Origin: Channallabes apus
Taxonomy: Eukaryota; Chordata; Actinopteri; Siluriformes; Clariidae
DNA: 64,000 nucleotides
Direction: 5' to 3'
NCBI GenBank assembly: GCA_030522415.1
Contig: CM060104.1
Coordinates: forward strand, 15,907,729 to 15,971,728
This document shows, piece after piece, positions 1 through 12,285 of the stretch. Each line of letters starts with the position of its first letter. Position 1 is the stretch's first letter. The position numbers and the translations under genes are program-made. The notes under the pieces were generated by a model. That model was not told the DNA's origin. It saw only the letters and a program-made list of their open reading frames with translations, and made no database searches.

Positions 1-479
1 AGGAACTAAAAAGCGTTTGGGGGGGGGGGGGGGGGGTTGATTCTTACATGTGTCCAAAACATGGCACACATCAACTATTTTGATTCATACACATTCCATA
101 TAGACTTAAATAATTGTTTTAACTGTGTAAAGCTGCTTTGCGACAATGACAATTATTAAAACTATACAAAAAATTATTTAATTAAATTGAACTATATTGC
201 TAAAAAGTACCATCATAATTTACTTTCAGTTTAATATATCTACTTACAAAAATATGTAGCCGTTTGTTACATTTCAAATAATAGCTATTATTTTAAAAGG
301 AGTTGCATTCAAACATTAAGTCGTTCATGTATATTATACTATAATCTTATTTATATATTATATGCCAACATTTTATTATTCTGTTATTATATCTTGAGCA
401 GTTGAACTGGGAAGATAATCATAACGCAAGACAAAACCTGCAACCATGAATAAATAAATAAATGTAATTAATTAGAGTG

Positions 480-486
<7 letters not shown>

Positions 487-513
<27 letters not shown>
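487..513. repeat. (CA)n microsatellite
   Basis: An uninterrupted AC dinucleotide run inside trim71 intron 1, flanked by short AT runs. Confidence 0.95.
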
Positions 514-517
<4 letters not shown>

Positions 518-2381
518 AGACCATTAGCTTTATATATATATAAATAAATGATGAAATTGTGATATCTTTGGATCAGTCCATGAAAACTACATAGACGAAT
601 TGGTACATGAGCGTAAAATTACAGAAAAGGGAATTGTGAAGACCACTCCCACCCTTACACTGACATTACTCTGAGACATATTGCCTATGGGACAAAAGAT
701 AATATCTCCACTCAACCAGAAGTTATGACTCGTCATTTTAGCTGCAAGTAACAAAACCAAGAAACTAACAAATGAACGCATCAATAAAAGGAGTCAAAAA
801 CAAAATCAAGAAAACATTTTACAATGTCAAAGTAATTTTGTTAAATATTTTGTGATAACTTTTAGCACACTGAATCAAAGTTTGTGCAATGGATACATCC
901 CACTCGCTTAGAGAAAAGAGGTGCGTTTTAATTGCATTCTGGTAAAGAGTTTTTTTTTTTTTTCATTAAATAACTACGAACACATAACATAGGATGTGAG
1001 GCACACATCCTCTCCCTCAAGATGCTTAATTAATTTCAAATGTGGATGGCACAAAGACAGAACTGAATAATCAAAGTAAAAATAATCAAATCAAAATCAA
1101 CCAGTTTTGCTAGCTTGTGGTATTTGTTCAAGAGCAAAATAATTGCAGGCTGAGAAAAAACAGACTCGGCAGAGAATCTGACAAAAAGGCATGATAGGAT
1201 TCACATTCTTACCAGGAAATACAGGTTTGGCCTCAAAATACCAGCATAAATCAGTAGTGTTGCATAAAAGTAAAAATAAACTACTTACCAATGCTTTATT
1301 TAATTGATACGAATTAATTTATTTGTTTTTTTAATATAGATTTTTATATAAATAGAAACACTGAAAATAAGGGAAAAGATTAAGTTACATTTTAATCCAC
1401 TCTAATAATACAAACTCTAATAATAAACTTTAATACAAACTAATCGAACCCTTTTCTATTAAAAATGTGGTTCGGAAAGGGGTACTGCATGTAAAACATG
1501 AAGCAGATTCAAAGCAGGTATTGAATTAAAATCGAAAGTTAATTTTTTTTATGATAGCTTGAAATTATATGATTTACACTATACAAAGACCACATAGCTT
1601 ATAGAATTTGCTTAAAAATATGAAAAATTATATGATGCCTCATGGCACAGAGGAAAAAACTTATACATACAACATTATTCAGCTAATACATGAATTAAAT
1701 GCATGCATTGATCTATGGTGTATTAAAAGCCTGTTGATTTCTGAGAGTCAAGGCGGTGTATAAAATAATTGAAAGTGGGTATAAACAAGGTAATGTTGAG
1801 AAAAAAAGTATTGAAGCTTACAGTATATAAAATTGATAGTATTATTTTCGCGATCCTGTATTTATCATCCTCCATATTCCCTTTTTTTTTTTTTTTTTTT
1901 TTATCTGTTGTCTTTTTGACAGAGCTGTATGGACATTACACAGCCAAAGCTCATAAACAATAATCTTACATGGAGGCACTTGATATTGATTACACAGTAT
2001 TTATGTAATACGTACAAGACCTTTCACCTTTCCTTCCATATACTGCCTGCAATAATATTTCAACCAGACTGCCTTAACAGCTAACTGTGACTATCTAAAA
2101 GCTTGAGCGATTAGTTCTTGGTCACTGATCTGGGGGCAACAGGAAAACCTGCACTGAAATTGTGTATGAAATTGGACACAATACAATTTGTACAGTGACC
2201 CCAAGCCAAGGAGTATGGACAAAACAATTTTACAATTAATCATGGAGGCAAATTTCAGCAGTAAAATGTATGAAGAGGTGAGCCATAAGTTGATGTGTGT
2301 GTTAGGAAGGTATGTAAACAGTGAAGTCATTATGGGCACATAGGGCAACTTAGCGTAATTAAACAATTGCATGGACAACAC

Positions 2382-3049
2382 CAGGGGCCGTATTCTCAAA
2401 GATTCTTAAGCCTAAAAGTTGCTCCTATTGACAAAATTCTAAGAAAATTCTTAGGATTGACATTTTCTTAGAATTTCCCCTTAAATTTTGGACTAAATCT
2501 TAGTAAAGATTTAAAAAAAAAAATTCCCCATCAATCTAAAATGGATTAACAAGAAATAAAATCGGTATGATAAATAAATGTGAAAACTTAAATATAATAA
2601 TGACTGTGTGGAAATTGGTCACTTCAAAATTAGACACATTTTCAACATTTGGCTGTTTTAATTAACTTTAAGGCATTTAGCCTATAACAGAAACTTCGCA
2701 TAAAGTAGCCTGTAGTCATGATTAGACAATTTCTTTATATACAAACATTATGAATTCATTGTCTATTCTATTATCACATTCTATTTTCACAAAGAGCGCT
2801 TTTTAATACCTCTACAGAGGTTTTTTTTTTTTATCAACCAATCACAGCCCTTGAATTGCTGCATCATCCCTAGCAATGGGTTCAACCACACCTACTCACC
2901 AAGATAAAGTTTTTTGTACTTTCCCTACTCAGAGTTGCTCCAAGAAGTTTCCTAAATAATTTGTAGTCTAGCACTCCCAGCTAGGACTTTTAGGTTAAGA
3001 TAGGATCTCTCTGAGAGAATTCTGAGAAGCTTTGTGAATATGGGTCCTG
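2382..3049. mobile_element. Non-autonomous DNA transposon, hAT-like by its ends (tentative)
   Basis: The two ends are imperfect inverted repeats. The left end starts CAGGGGCCGTATTCTCAAAG, and the reverse complement of the right end starts CAGGACCCATATTCACAAAG. A second matched block ending CCTAAAAG lies just inside both. The interior is AT-rich with no transposase frame. The CAGG...CCTG ends suggest hAT, but I see no convincing 8-bp target duplication, so the superfamily is uncertain. It ends about 230 bp from the trim71 exon 1 donor, inside the intron. Confidence 0.65.
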
Positions 3050-3278
3050 ATGTGTAAACACGAGCTCATCATAAAGGAGAAGAGACGACTCTGTGTTTAC
3101 AAAGTATGTGCAATGGAGTGTTTGATGTTTCGTGATTAAAGCTCCATTTTGCTAGATGTAGATTGTTAATTTCCCTCATGCGCAAAGACTTTGGGACACA
3201 CTGTTGAGACGAGGCCCGTGGTTGTGAAATGTGTGTGAATGTGTGCTTCCTATAAATATGTGCGTGCCACAGACTCAC

Positions 3279-3953
3279 CGCGTTGTCATGCTGCTGACAG
3301 TAGTCCATTCGGTCCTGGAAAACCGGAAGCAGTGAGAAGTTGTGAAACGCCTGAGAGAGGCTGAGCGGCGTCCCGTGGCTCCCGGTGCGCGCAGGCACGT
3401 GCAGCTTCTCCATCAGGCTCTCGATGAAGTGGTCTTTGGTGAGACGGACGCGCTGGTGCGCGCGCACGCAGTTGTCGCACAGGTACTCCTGACAGTCGAG
3501 GCAGTGCGAGCTCGCGACGTTCCCTTCATCGCACGAGCTGCACTGCGGCTCCGAGAGCGCGTGCTGAGCACGAAGGAGCCCCCCGGTCCCTAAGCAGCTG
3601 CCCGTGCCCTGATCCTCGGCGGACACCACCACGTCCAGCAGGTTGCTGAACAGGAAGTTGGTCGAGGGCAGCGCATCCACACCTGACTCGGACATGGGTA
3701 CTTTTTGGTCGCAAGTGGGGCAGCGGAGCTTGAGCGGGTCTCCGTTGCTCCTTAGGCTCTCCAGGCACGTCCTGCAGAAGGCGTGCAGGCACGGCAGGAC
3801 GTGCAGTCTTCGTGTGGACGAGGTAGTAGACGAGTTGGAGGTCTGCGATGACGAGGAGGAGGTAGATGAACTAGAGGAGATCGGAGCAGAGGAGCCACAC
3901 AGCTCCTTACACAGCGGACACGTCTGCACGTCGGAATCGGGGAACGATGCCAT
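3279..3953 (-). CDS. trim71: TRIM71 / LIN-41 E3 ubiquitin ligase, exon 1 (N-terminal 225 residues)
   Basis: TRIM71 is a RING-type ubiquitin ligase and RNA-binding post-transcriptional repressor, a let-7 target active in stem and germ cells. The ATG at 3953 gives [10 protein letters not shown], closely matching the known TRIM71 start. Next come a RING finger (C12, C15, then C55, H57, C60, C63, C78, C81) split by a Ser/Thr-rich insert at residues 23-48 as in orthologues, a B-box 1 (C138 to about H166, containing [14 protein letters not shown]), and the first ligands of B-box 2 (C219, H222). The frame leaves homology exactly at a GTGAGT donor at 3278, giving a phase 0 junction after residue 225. 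The linker between RING and B-box 1 is shorter than in human. The open frame continuing to 3069 is intron read-through. Coiled coil, filamin and NHL exons are outside the window. Family identification is secure; the splice point is inferred from sequence. Confidence 0.95.
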
Positions 3954-5060
3954 TTCGGGGCCAGAAGGAGCTCAGTGTAAAGTCAGGCAGGTCATGTGCG
4001 GCGCGTCGGTTTGGCCCCCGCGTAAATCAGATCATCACACACTCACACCAGTCTACCTACCGTGGAATTAATAACGAGATAATGTTAATAAAGACGTCAG
4101 CCTTATGACTTGTAGATTTATCTCACGCCAATTAAACTTCAAATGGGCAAAGTTGAATACTAATTAGCTGCCTGTAACGCCACTTAACGCACCAGGAGAC
4201 GTCTCGACTTTGCGTAAAAGCGCATAACACAGTGTGGGCTAAGTTTTTAGCTCCTGGCCTGTTGACATGTTAGAGCCCTGCGCTGAGGGGCATTAAAGTT
4301 TCTGCAAAAAAACGTGAGGTGCGCTGCGAGCTCCCTGCTCCGATCCTCCCCCAGCGCCGCATGGCTCTCCGAGCCGCTCGCTCAGCACAGCGTCGCCTCC
4401 ACTGCGGCCCGCGCGCGCAGCTCCTGGCTTCCCAGCACACGCATGCTCACTCCCAGGCCTCCATTTGTAATTTTTTTTCTTGCTGGATGTCGTTCGTGTC
4501 GGCGTGTGACGCGGGGTGCTAAGAGATTAAATAATTCACACAAGTGTGTCTGTCACATGTAGCTCCAGCCCCTTGCGGGATCTTCTTACTGTGCGGTCTG
4601 AAATAATAAGAATAATATCAATAATATTAATATTAAAAAGGAAAATAATAATAATAACAACAAACTAATGAATGATTTTTCGCTCCGAAATCAAACTCTC
4701 AGCTGTAGTCAGTTACAGTTCCCTTTTTTTTGGTGAGGGGGTGAAACAGTTCAACCTACGGTCGCAAACTGAAACGGCGCAGAGCAGTGTGTGTTTTTCC
4801 AGAGGTTTCCCGAGACTCCTCGACTGAAGAATATCGCAGCCCATTTGCTTCGCGCTGCGGAGAAACCGGCCGAGGAACCTCACTTCCGCATTCCTGCTGC
4901 TCCTCCACAATCTGCACAGTGGACTCCGTGCAAATCTGCGCGCATTCCGGTTGATTTTCTGTCCGCGTTACATGAATTAAAGAGCATTATCGAGCGAATG
5001 CCTCTGCACTGAGAGATACGAATACACTTCCGCTTGGCCACAAGGGGGCGAGGCTTAAGT
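3954..5060 (-). promoter_or_regulatory. trim71: CpG-rich 5' flank and probable promoter / 5' UTR of trim71
   Basis: GC- and CpG-rich blocks at about 3990-4030, 4315-4440 and 4780-4960 stand out from the AT-rich surroundings and lie directly upstream of the trim71 start codon. No clear TATA box at a fixed distance is visible, as expected for a CpG-island promoter. A TSS cannot be placed from sequence alone. Short frames here on both strands show no recognisable protein. Confidence 0.55.
5038..5052 (+). promoter_or_regulatory. CTCF-like binding motif
   Basis: CCACAAGGGGGCGAG matches the CTCF core consensus (CCASYAGRKGGCRS) at all but one or two positions. It sits about 1.1 kb upstream of the trim71 start codon, at the outer edge of its CpG-rich flank. 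This is a motif match by eye; occupancy is not shown. Confidence 0.45.
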
Positions 5061-7435
5061 GACGAGGGGGGGTTGGCCATAGCATCATCCAATACCACAG
5101 AGCCCCAGTGCGTCCAAACGCGCAAAAGCTGTTTCACTCAATGTTTAGTGTAAATTATAAATGACTGCGTGGATGTTGGTGTATGTAAAGCATCCCAAGA
5201 CTTTACGTACGCATACAACCGTGAATCACGTGATACAGAGCCTGCTCTGATAAGTATATCATTAATATTAATGTTAACATGATCCCAAAACTCCAATAAT
5301 TTGCTTAAAGGTTCTTTGGTTAAAAATTCTCCCTTTGCATATAGGATCTTATCCAACAGGAAGCCATGTGTTGTAGGATTTAACCTAAAACCTTTCACGG
5401 TTCCCTAAAGATACAAATCAAAGAACACAAGGGTACTGGATTTTTTTTACCCTTCACAAATGAAGTTACATTTTCTCTTTGCTCGAGTGCTGCCATTAAG
5501 GGCACATTATTTGTACCTTTATTATGTATCTTTACTTGGCAGGGTTTATGTGGCTTACACTGAACAAGCATTTAGATCCGAAATACATTAATACCCATTA
5601 AGGTTTAATTTTATCTTTTAAATCAATGTTTCTGATACACTATAACATTTCAAGATGAAAGATATGTAGGAAAGTTGCACGTCAGTCCATTGTTTGGAAT
5701 TTAAAAAACATGATTAATTTGGTCATTCAAAACCCCCAGCACTAAAACTGAGAGTTGGTTTCACTCTTTTGTAATTCAACATTGATGGTCCTTTCTGTAA
5801 AAGATAGCTACCACATGGAGGCCTGAATTTAGAGCTCATTTACAGGCTCCCAGGATGGGGTGATGTTGTGGCTTTGGTGGCAGAGGAAGGAGCTTCACAG
5901 TGGGGTTTATGCTCCAGATGCGTGCTGCCCATTAAAGCTGTGAGACGCCCAGCTGAATGACGGGGCCCTGTAAAAGACCCTTTGACCCCCATTATTGAGA
6001 GCTGGATTAAGGCTGTTGAAGGCTGGCCACTCGTGGCTTCAAGCTTCTGTGGCCATCCCAAGGACATCTCATTGATCTTCATGAGGAAGCGCTGGGGGTA
6101 GGGCAGGGGCCCACTCAGCAGAATTCAGTAAACCAAGGAAGGGCCATGTCACATAGTGGAAATGACCACAGGCAATGTGCACAGGGGGTTGTGTGTATAA
6201 TGAGAAGCCAGTTCTTTCTTCAGCACAGGAAACAGTCCTTTTGAATGACATTTTCATTCAGAACCTATGAAGGATAATGCTGTGAAAGTCAATGACCATT
6301 TTGAAAATGTATAAGACAGGAGATGTTCAGGATGGTATTCAAAAGCATCTAAATCTAAACATTTATCATAAATCTACAACTAATTGTGATAAATCTATTA
6401 GGTTGGTTTAAAATAATGTACTGGTATCATTACATTGTCAAAATGGGAAATTAAACTAACCCAATGTGCATTATATTTGAAATTATAGATTTTAGATTGT
6501 AGTGAAATGTTACATAATCTGTGTGCAAGTGGTTCAATGCAGTTCACGTGAACAAGCTGCTACGGTGTGACTCTCAGAAGCATCAGCAGTTTTCCCTTAG
6601 GGGGAAGATCAACCATGTGTTACATTTACATTCATTTAGGTTAACTGAAGCTTTGTCTCAGATGACTCTCGGTGCCCGCTCACCCATTGATTTGCATTCC
6701 ATTTTCTCAGAAGAGCTGAAATACCCTTTGTCCATCAGTCTGTCGTGCACTAATCACAAAGCTATAGTATATTTGGATTATGCATTATATAATATGAATA
6801 TAAGTCCTTATATAAAAAGCTTTCTAGCACAATCAGGTTCTGATCAAAAAAATTTTTTCCCCCATTAATTATATATTTTTCTATCCACCAATAAAAAGTA
6901 ATTTTTTCAAAAAATTTTGTTTTTCCAGAGTAGGTATGCCGATTTTGCAGTTCATCATTAGATTTTATATATTCATATCATAAAAATGCTAAAGTTTTTT
7001 TTAAGCTACCAATATACATATATTTCTTTAAAAATATATATTTTATGATCCAATAATCTCATATTAGACTTGTTTATTCATACTATTATTGAGACATATT
7101 ACTTTTCTCATACCTGAAAATAATAACACAGCAAATAAAACCCAAACATCATCACTCTTAAGGCTGTCGTGTTGTGTGTCCAGAGCTCTTTCATTTTAAA
7201 TTCAACACTTTGTTTATTTATATTCTGATGGAGATAAACAGTCAGTTGAAGTTATCATTGCTTTAAGAATTAGATAAAGAACAACATGGTAGATAAACCA
7301 TCACCAAGACTTTTTAATTGTTACGTGTTACAGCTTTCTAGGCAATCCCAATCTCGGTCTCCTCTTTCACTCTCCACTTTACACCGTTCTCACAAATTAC
7401 CCTTGACATCAGGGGGTTGTGCTTCTCCTTGTGAC

Positions 7436-7562
7436 ACTTATATGTGTACTGGGTTAAGGGCGTTGTTCAAGGGCTCAACAGGGGCAACCCAGAAGTGATG
7501 GGGCTCCAACCCCTGACCCTCTGATCACCATCCCAGAGCCTCATCCACCTGAGCCCCCACTG
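7436..7562 (-). mobile_element. tRNA-derived SINE remnant
   Basis: Read on the minus strand, the 5' part has an A-box-like segment (GGCTCAGGTGGATGAGG), a B-box-like segment (GGTTGGAGCCCC), and then the body GTTGAGCCCTTGAACAA. The SINEs at 22.1 kb and 29.2 kb share this layout. The copy is diverged and its 3' part is short. Confidence 0.6.
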
Positions 7563-8155
7563 CTCTACATTAACCAGACTGCTCAGGGGCAAACATTTCC
7601 CTATATTATGAAAAAAAATGATATCAAAGAAAAACAACAAGCTATAAATCTGTCACGTTTTCCCGGGGACAAAAGAAACAATGAATAATAGGGAGTCCAA
7701 CTTTAATCATTTGGGAGCTACGTACTATGAGTTGGCTCAAGTCAACGTTTATCATATTTTTATCTAGCACACTGTAAATGAAACAGGAAGCACAGAACTA
7801 CACGGCCAATACAGATACCATTATATATAACAACAATCAGCAAAACAGAAATACTGTTCATTTATGCTTTCCTCAAGTCTTGTATTAGTCGAGGATTTCT
7901 ATGACGATACTCTTGAAAATAAGAACACATGGTCTGAGATAAAAATAACAAATTTTTCAGTCCCACTGGGCTTCTGCATGTTATACTTAGTTATTAAAAT
8001 AACATTGACATCAAACGATAACAATAAAACAGTTTACTACAACACTGGTTTGAATAAATAAATGTATGACATGTAAATGCTGATAGTAGATGGAAATAAA
8101 GTGATTAGCAAACTACATTTATTCTTATTATTGTTATTATAAACAGACAAAATTA

Positions 8156-8518
8156 TTACATGAGTGCACTGATGTATCCAGGTAATTCTGGAAACCTGTT
8201 AATATGTTTATTTTTATAAAACATTTCTGCACTCCAGTTAGAAGAGTTATATTGAAATTTTTCCAGGTTATTTGCTGTTTCGCTGTATGACCATGTCCAA
8301 CTATGACCCCTAACAAAACTGATAGCTGCATACTCCTCACTATGTACCAGTGCAGAATCCAGCACTAGTACATTCTGAGTGTGTAAGACCCTCATCACTA
8401 GAAAAGAGTCTTTGCTGGTGTTGCGATTAGTGTTCCAATATGCTAAATTATGTAATTGGGCATCTTTGGAGATTCTGAAAAGCATTAGGATCATTAATAG
8501 AAAAATTGTGGTTTCCAT
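8156..8518 (-). other. Unidentified 120-codon open frame with a signal-peptide-like start
   Basis: An uninterrupted frame starts METTIFLLMILMLF, a hydrophobic segment like a signal peptide, then has an NxS/T-containing region and a block GHSWTWSYSE followed by a YNSSNW segment. That spacing loosely recalls the W-x-W and NW parts of fish C-type lectin domains. The cysteines and the EPN/WND calcium-binding motifs of a real lectin domain are absent, and no splice partner is evident. It could be a chance frame in AT-rich DNA, a degraded lectin exon or part of a repeat. No function is assigned. Confidence 0.2.
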
Positions 8519-10599
8519 ATTTGCTGAAAATCTGAAATTTCTTACAAGGTTCTCTAAAGGTTTTTATTTTTTAGTATTTTTTCTTTTCCCCTTTACATTG
8601 CATGGTTATGTTTTCTCTAACAAAACATGTTACTGACATGAATAATTTTGCCTCCATTACTCATTTCAAGTTTATTTACTTTTAAATAAAAAGTCACATC
8701 AACTGTGTGTGTGAGTAAGTAAGTAAGTATGTAAGTGTATATAAGTTAAGAACACACAAATACGCATGCTAATTGGGAGGAGGTGACTCAGAACACTGCA
8801 CTACAATGTTGCCATTTCCTTTGTAATTCAAAGGAAATACTGGTTTAGGATTACAATTAAACTCTCTCAACTTTTGCAATTTAGTTGTGGTTTTATTGTG
8901 TGTAAAATTACCTAGGAATCAAATGTGATGAAAAAAATAGAACTGCTAATAGTAGTAATGTTGAGCTGCCTAGTATTTTCCCTTGAGATGATTTGTGAGA
9001 AAAGAGACTGTTTGGCTCATTTGTTGGCATTAAGAGCCGAAGGGAACTATAGCTGAAATGAAGGATGTTCATGGGAGAGCATATTCTTGAGTGTTTCTCT
9101 TTTTCTATTTCATTATAATTGTTTTTCTCATGCCTTTTTACGTAGTTCTCAACTGAACAAGCGTATATTACACATTGCAGTTAACTGAATATACAGTATG
9201 GTCATTCTTCAAGAACTGCCACAAGACTGTAAGCAAGTCAATATTTATTTCAATATTTATTGCTTTTTTTCTTTCTTTGTGGAGTGTTTACTGGATGAGA
9301 AACATAATTTGTGAGAATCAGAAAAAAACTGTCAATGCTCATTTGGTGTTTTGTTTTTCATATCTTTTATCGCCAAGTATATATGCTAATTATACATCTT
9401 TAACAGGAGTTTTGAAGTTAGGCTGCGTATTCATATATCACATGTGCTTCCAGACAGCTTTTGAATAAAAACAGAGAGACCAAATTCTTCTCCTCAGATT
9501 GTAGTGTGAATCATCTCCTCATCCAGTCTAAACAATATCCTACACTCCAGCAGATTAACAAAGGCAAACAAATGTAAATGAAGAACACATCATGTTCTTC
9601 TCCAAACTTTTGCCAAAATGTTTGAAACGCACGTATGCTGTGGTATTAATCCCTCATCCACTGTTGGAGAACAGTAGTTAATAGTAAGAAAGAATATTAC
9701 TATTTAATGTTACTATTTAATAATATTTACTATTTAATAAAGCTGTATTGCACAATTGCTTTGTGGTAATAAAGAATCAAAGAATGGCCTTAAAATGAAT
9801 CCGGTATACATCAATGCCATCGATCAGTGATAAAGTAGAGGCCCAAGCCGCAGCTTGTCCAAAAGTGCTTCAGGTGTTTCTTTGGGAAGTGGAGTGGAAG
9901 AACAAAATGTTCACTCCAATTTGATAACTCACATTTTCTCTCTCTATCATTTAAATGTCACAAAGTTCAACCAGACTCTAGATTTAATACCACTGCCTAC
10001 AGACATGCACTTAAAGTCAGATGGGGTCTGCAGTAACAAAACCAATCCACTATTACCCTAAGAATTAAAAACGGCAAGAAAGCCCGACACTGAAAAGAAA
10101 ACAAGGTTACTGAGAAACCATTGACAACCAATTACCTGCAAGGCCATGAAAGAAAGTTTTAATATTTAAAGAAAATATATTTAATATTTGTTGAGGAAAA
10201 AATATTATTTAATTATGCGTATTAAAAAATAACTTATCTAAAAAAAAAAAAACATAATACAGTAGTAAAAAAAAAATAAAAAATTAGGGCAGTAATAGAG
10301 GTCAGTTTAATTAAATTCAACTGCTTTTTTGTCACAGAGAAAATGACAAATTAACTTTACACAAACTTATTTTACATGTACCACATTTTACATGATTGCT
10401 CAACTCATGTGATATACATATATAAATTTTAATGCAACCACACAAGAATATATATAGCATTTATAAGTCAAAACATATTAGCTCAACTAATGGGATAATG
10501 CATACAGAATTAACAAAATAAATAAAGTTGCAGAAAAAGAGCAGCACTGTGACACATGATCAGTCACGCTCGTATGTGCTTTTTGAACATCCCATTTAG

Positions 10600-10985
10600 A
10601 AAGCATGGAACCTGGCTGTGGGGATTTGTCCATTCAGCTAAAAGAACATTAGCGAGGTCAGGCATGATGTTGGGTGAGGTGACCTGGCACGCAGTCAGCA
10701 TTCCAGTTCATCCCAAAGGTGTCCAGTGGAGTTTTAGTCACTTAAATTCCACTCCAACTTTGGCAAACCATGTCTTTACATAACTTGCTTTGTACATTGG
10801 GGAATTACCCTGCCCCTAAGGTTGAGGTTAAACCTTACCCTAGACCTGGCATATAGTCTGGGTTCCAGTTCATACCAAAGTTGTTCAGTGCTTGTGCCAC
10901 TCAAATTCATCTACATCAGCCTTGACAAGCCATGCCTTTACGGACCTTGCTTTGTGCACAGGTGCACTGTCATGATTTAAGCCCC
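10600..10985. repeat. Interspersed repeat containing two diverged copies of one module
   Basis: A block at about 10686-10802 (GGCACGCAGTCAGCATTCCA, later AACCATGTCTTTACATAACT) recurs in diverged form at about 10845-10970 (GGCATATAGTCTGGGTTCCA, later AGCCATGCCTTTACGGACCT). Both end in a TTGCTTTGT string. The sequence style is that of a common teleost dispersed repeat; I cannot assign its class. Confidence 0.5.
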
Positions 10986-12059
10986 TTAGCTCCAGTGAAG
11001 GCAAATCTTAATGCTACTTTGTCGACGATCATGTATTTTATATTTTGTGGGAAATGTTCAGACTTCCACATGGTTTCGAAGGTCAGGTGTCCACATTTAC
11101 CTAGGAGCCATTAAAATTGCCACTTGCACTTTTGGACCTACAAAAATATAAACAGTATAGATTTAAGATTTCTGGTTAAGTGCCAGATTCCATCCTTACT
11201 CTCAAGACATCTGAATCGCATGAGAGTTGTAAGGAGCAAGATTCAACACGGAAACCATTTTAAAATTCAAGAAATTCAGTTTCTAAAAACTTTGTCCATG
11301 GTTTAATTGTCAGATATTTAACACAGTAATACTCGTTTATAATCTTGATTCAATACTGTGGTATACGAAATGTGAGATTAATTTATGAGAACAGTGTTCA
11401 ACACTGTACAGGTGTTCCATCTACTGGAAATAAGGTGCATTACATAATGTAATGTAATGTAATTCTTTCAGGCAGTAAAGACTGCTAGTACAGCAAACTT
11501 GTTTCGTAGCTACCCTGGCTGTTACGTGCTGAGATACACAGAGCACTAATACAAATAGTCATCAAAAAAAGAAAAGGAAAAAAAAAAAAAAAAAACTTAA
11601 CAATAATCGTTTCAGACACCCTTTAAATGATAACCCCAGTGATAATGGACATTAATTCCAGGAATCATGTGGCTGATAGTCATGGTAATAAGGTTATAAT
11701 ACAGTCTGTCAAGACTGCTTTCAGATTCCACATTTCACCTGAAACTGGCACTCTGACATACAAAGCACCCTGACTGAACCTTTGGCTCATGGCCAACAAA
11801 CACAGCAAGCTGAAATCTGAGACTAGGCCCAAAGTGCTCATATTTAGAGTACACATCATTGCTATACTGAAACAACCAATCCCTTCATAAGTTCTCTTGA
11901 TTTTATAATCAGTCCACCCATCTGCTTGCATCATAAAACCATACAATATTCAATAACATTACTACACAAACCACACCTTCACAATAAGCCTGCACACCTA
12001 CATGAAAACACACAAACACATACACACAGTGCTTGTATTTGAACACCTTTAAGAGTGTG

Positions 12060-12285
12060 TCAGCCTTTCCAATCCCAAGGTATACACAGATCACCGTCCT
12101 GCATCACAGAGTAGAAATGCGAGATGCATAGGTGCAGGCCCTGCATATAAGGAGAACTCTCCTCAATCAAACGCCTGCAGCATGGAATCATCTGACTGCT
12201 GGAGACACTGGGCTCTTTGGACAGACTCTGCAGAGACAGACCTTGCACACAAATGGACACCACATCCTCCTCCTCTGCCTCTAAC
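12060..12285 (-). CDS. tcaim: tcaim exon 10 (residues 411-485 and stop)
   Basis: A CCCTGCAG acceptor. It encodes LEAEEEDVVSICVQGLSLQ, LSKEPSVSSSQMIPCCRRLI and the conserved C terminus HLCISHFYSVMQDGDLCIPW, ending DWKG and TGA at 12062-12060. The acidic Glu/Asp stretch near its start is somewhat different from human. Confidence 0.94.

Larger units (their letters stand above)
1..3278 (-). other. trim71: trim71 intron 1 (partial, runs off the left edge)
   Basis: Sequence downstream (minus strand) of the trim71 exon 1 donor. No open frame here shows the B-box 2, coiled coil, filamin or NHL repeats that the rest of TRIM71 should encode, so the remaining exons must lie beyond position 1. That fits the long first intron known in vertebrate TRIM71. 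The stretch is AT-rich and holds a G homopolymer near 20-36, a (CA)n tract, T homopolymers and one inverted-repeat element. I see nothing else coding in it. Confidence 0.7.
5061..12059. other. Intergenic stretch between trim71 and tcaim
   Basis: AT-rich sequence with no supported gene. It contains a tRNA-SINE remnant near 7.5 kb, an unidentified 120-codon frame at 8.2-8.5 kb, a duplicated repeat module at 10.6-11.0 kb and scattered A/T homopolymers. The tcaim 3' UTR must lie in the part just below 12060. No canonical AATAAA is seen within about 500 bp on the minus strand, so I do not place its end; an ATTAAA lies near 11302. Confidence 0.6.

Noticed and set aside
3069..3278. Extension of the trim71 frame beyond residue 225
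   Set aside because: Homology to TRIM71 stops exactly at a GTGAGT donor; the rest is intron read-through.
3643..4071. 142-codon plus-strand open frame opposite trim71 exon 1
   Set aside because: It is antisense to the RING-encoding exon, and its acidic and basic stretches are the complement of the Ser-rich insert and CpG flank; no domain of its own.
5138..5398. 86-codon minus frame upstream of trim71
   Set aside because: No domain, no signal peptide and low complexity of evidence; consistent with chance in AT-rich DNA.
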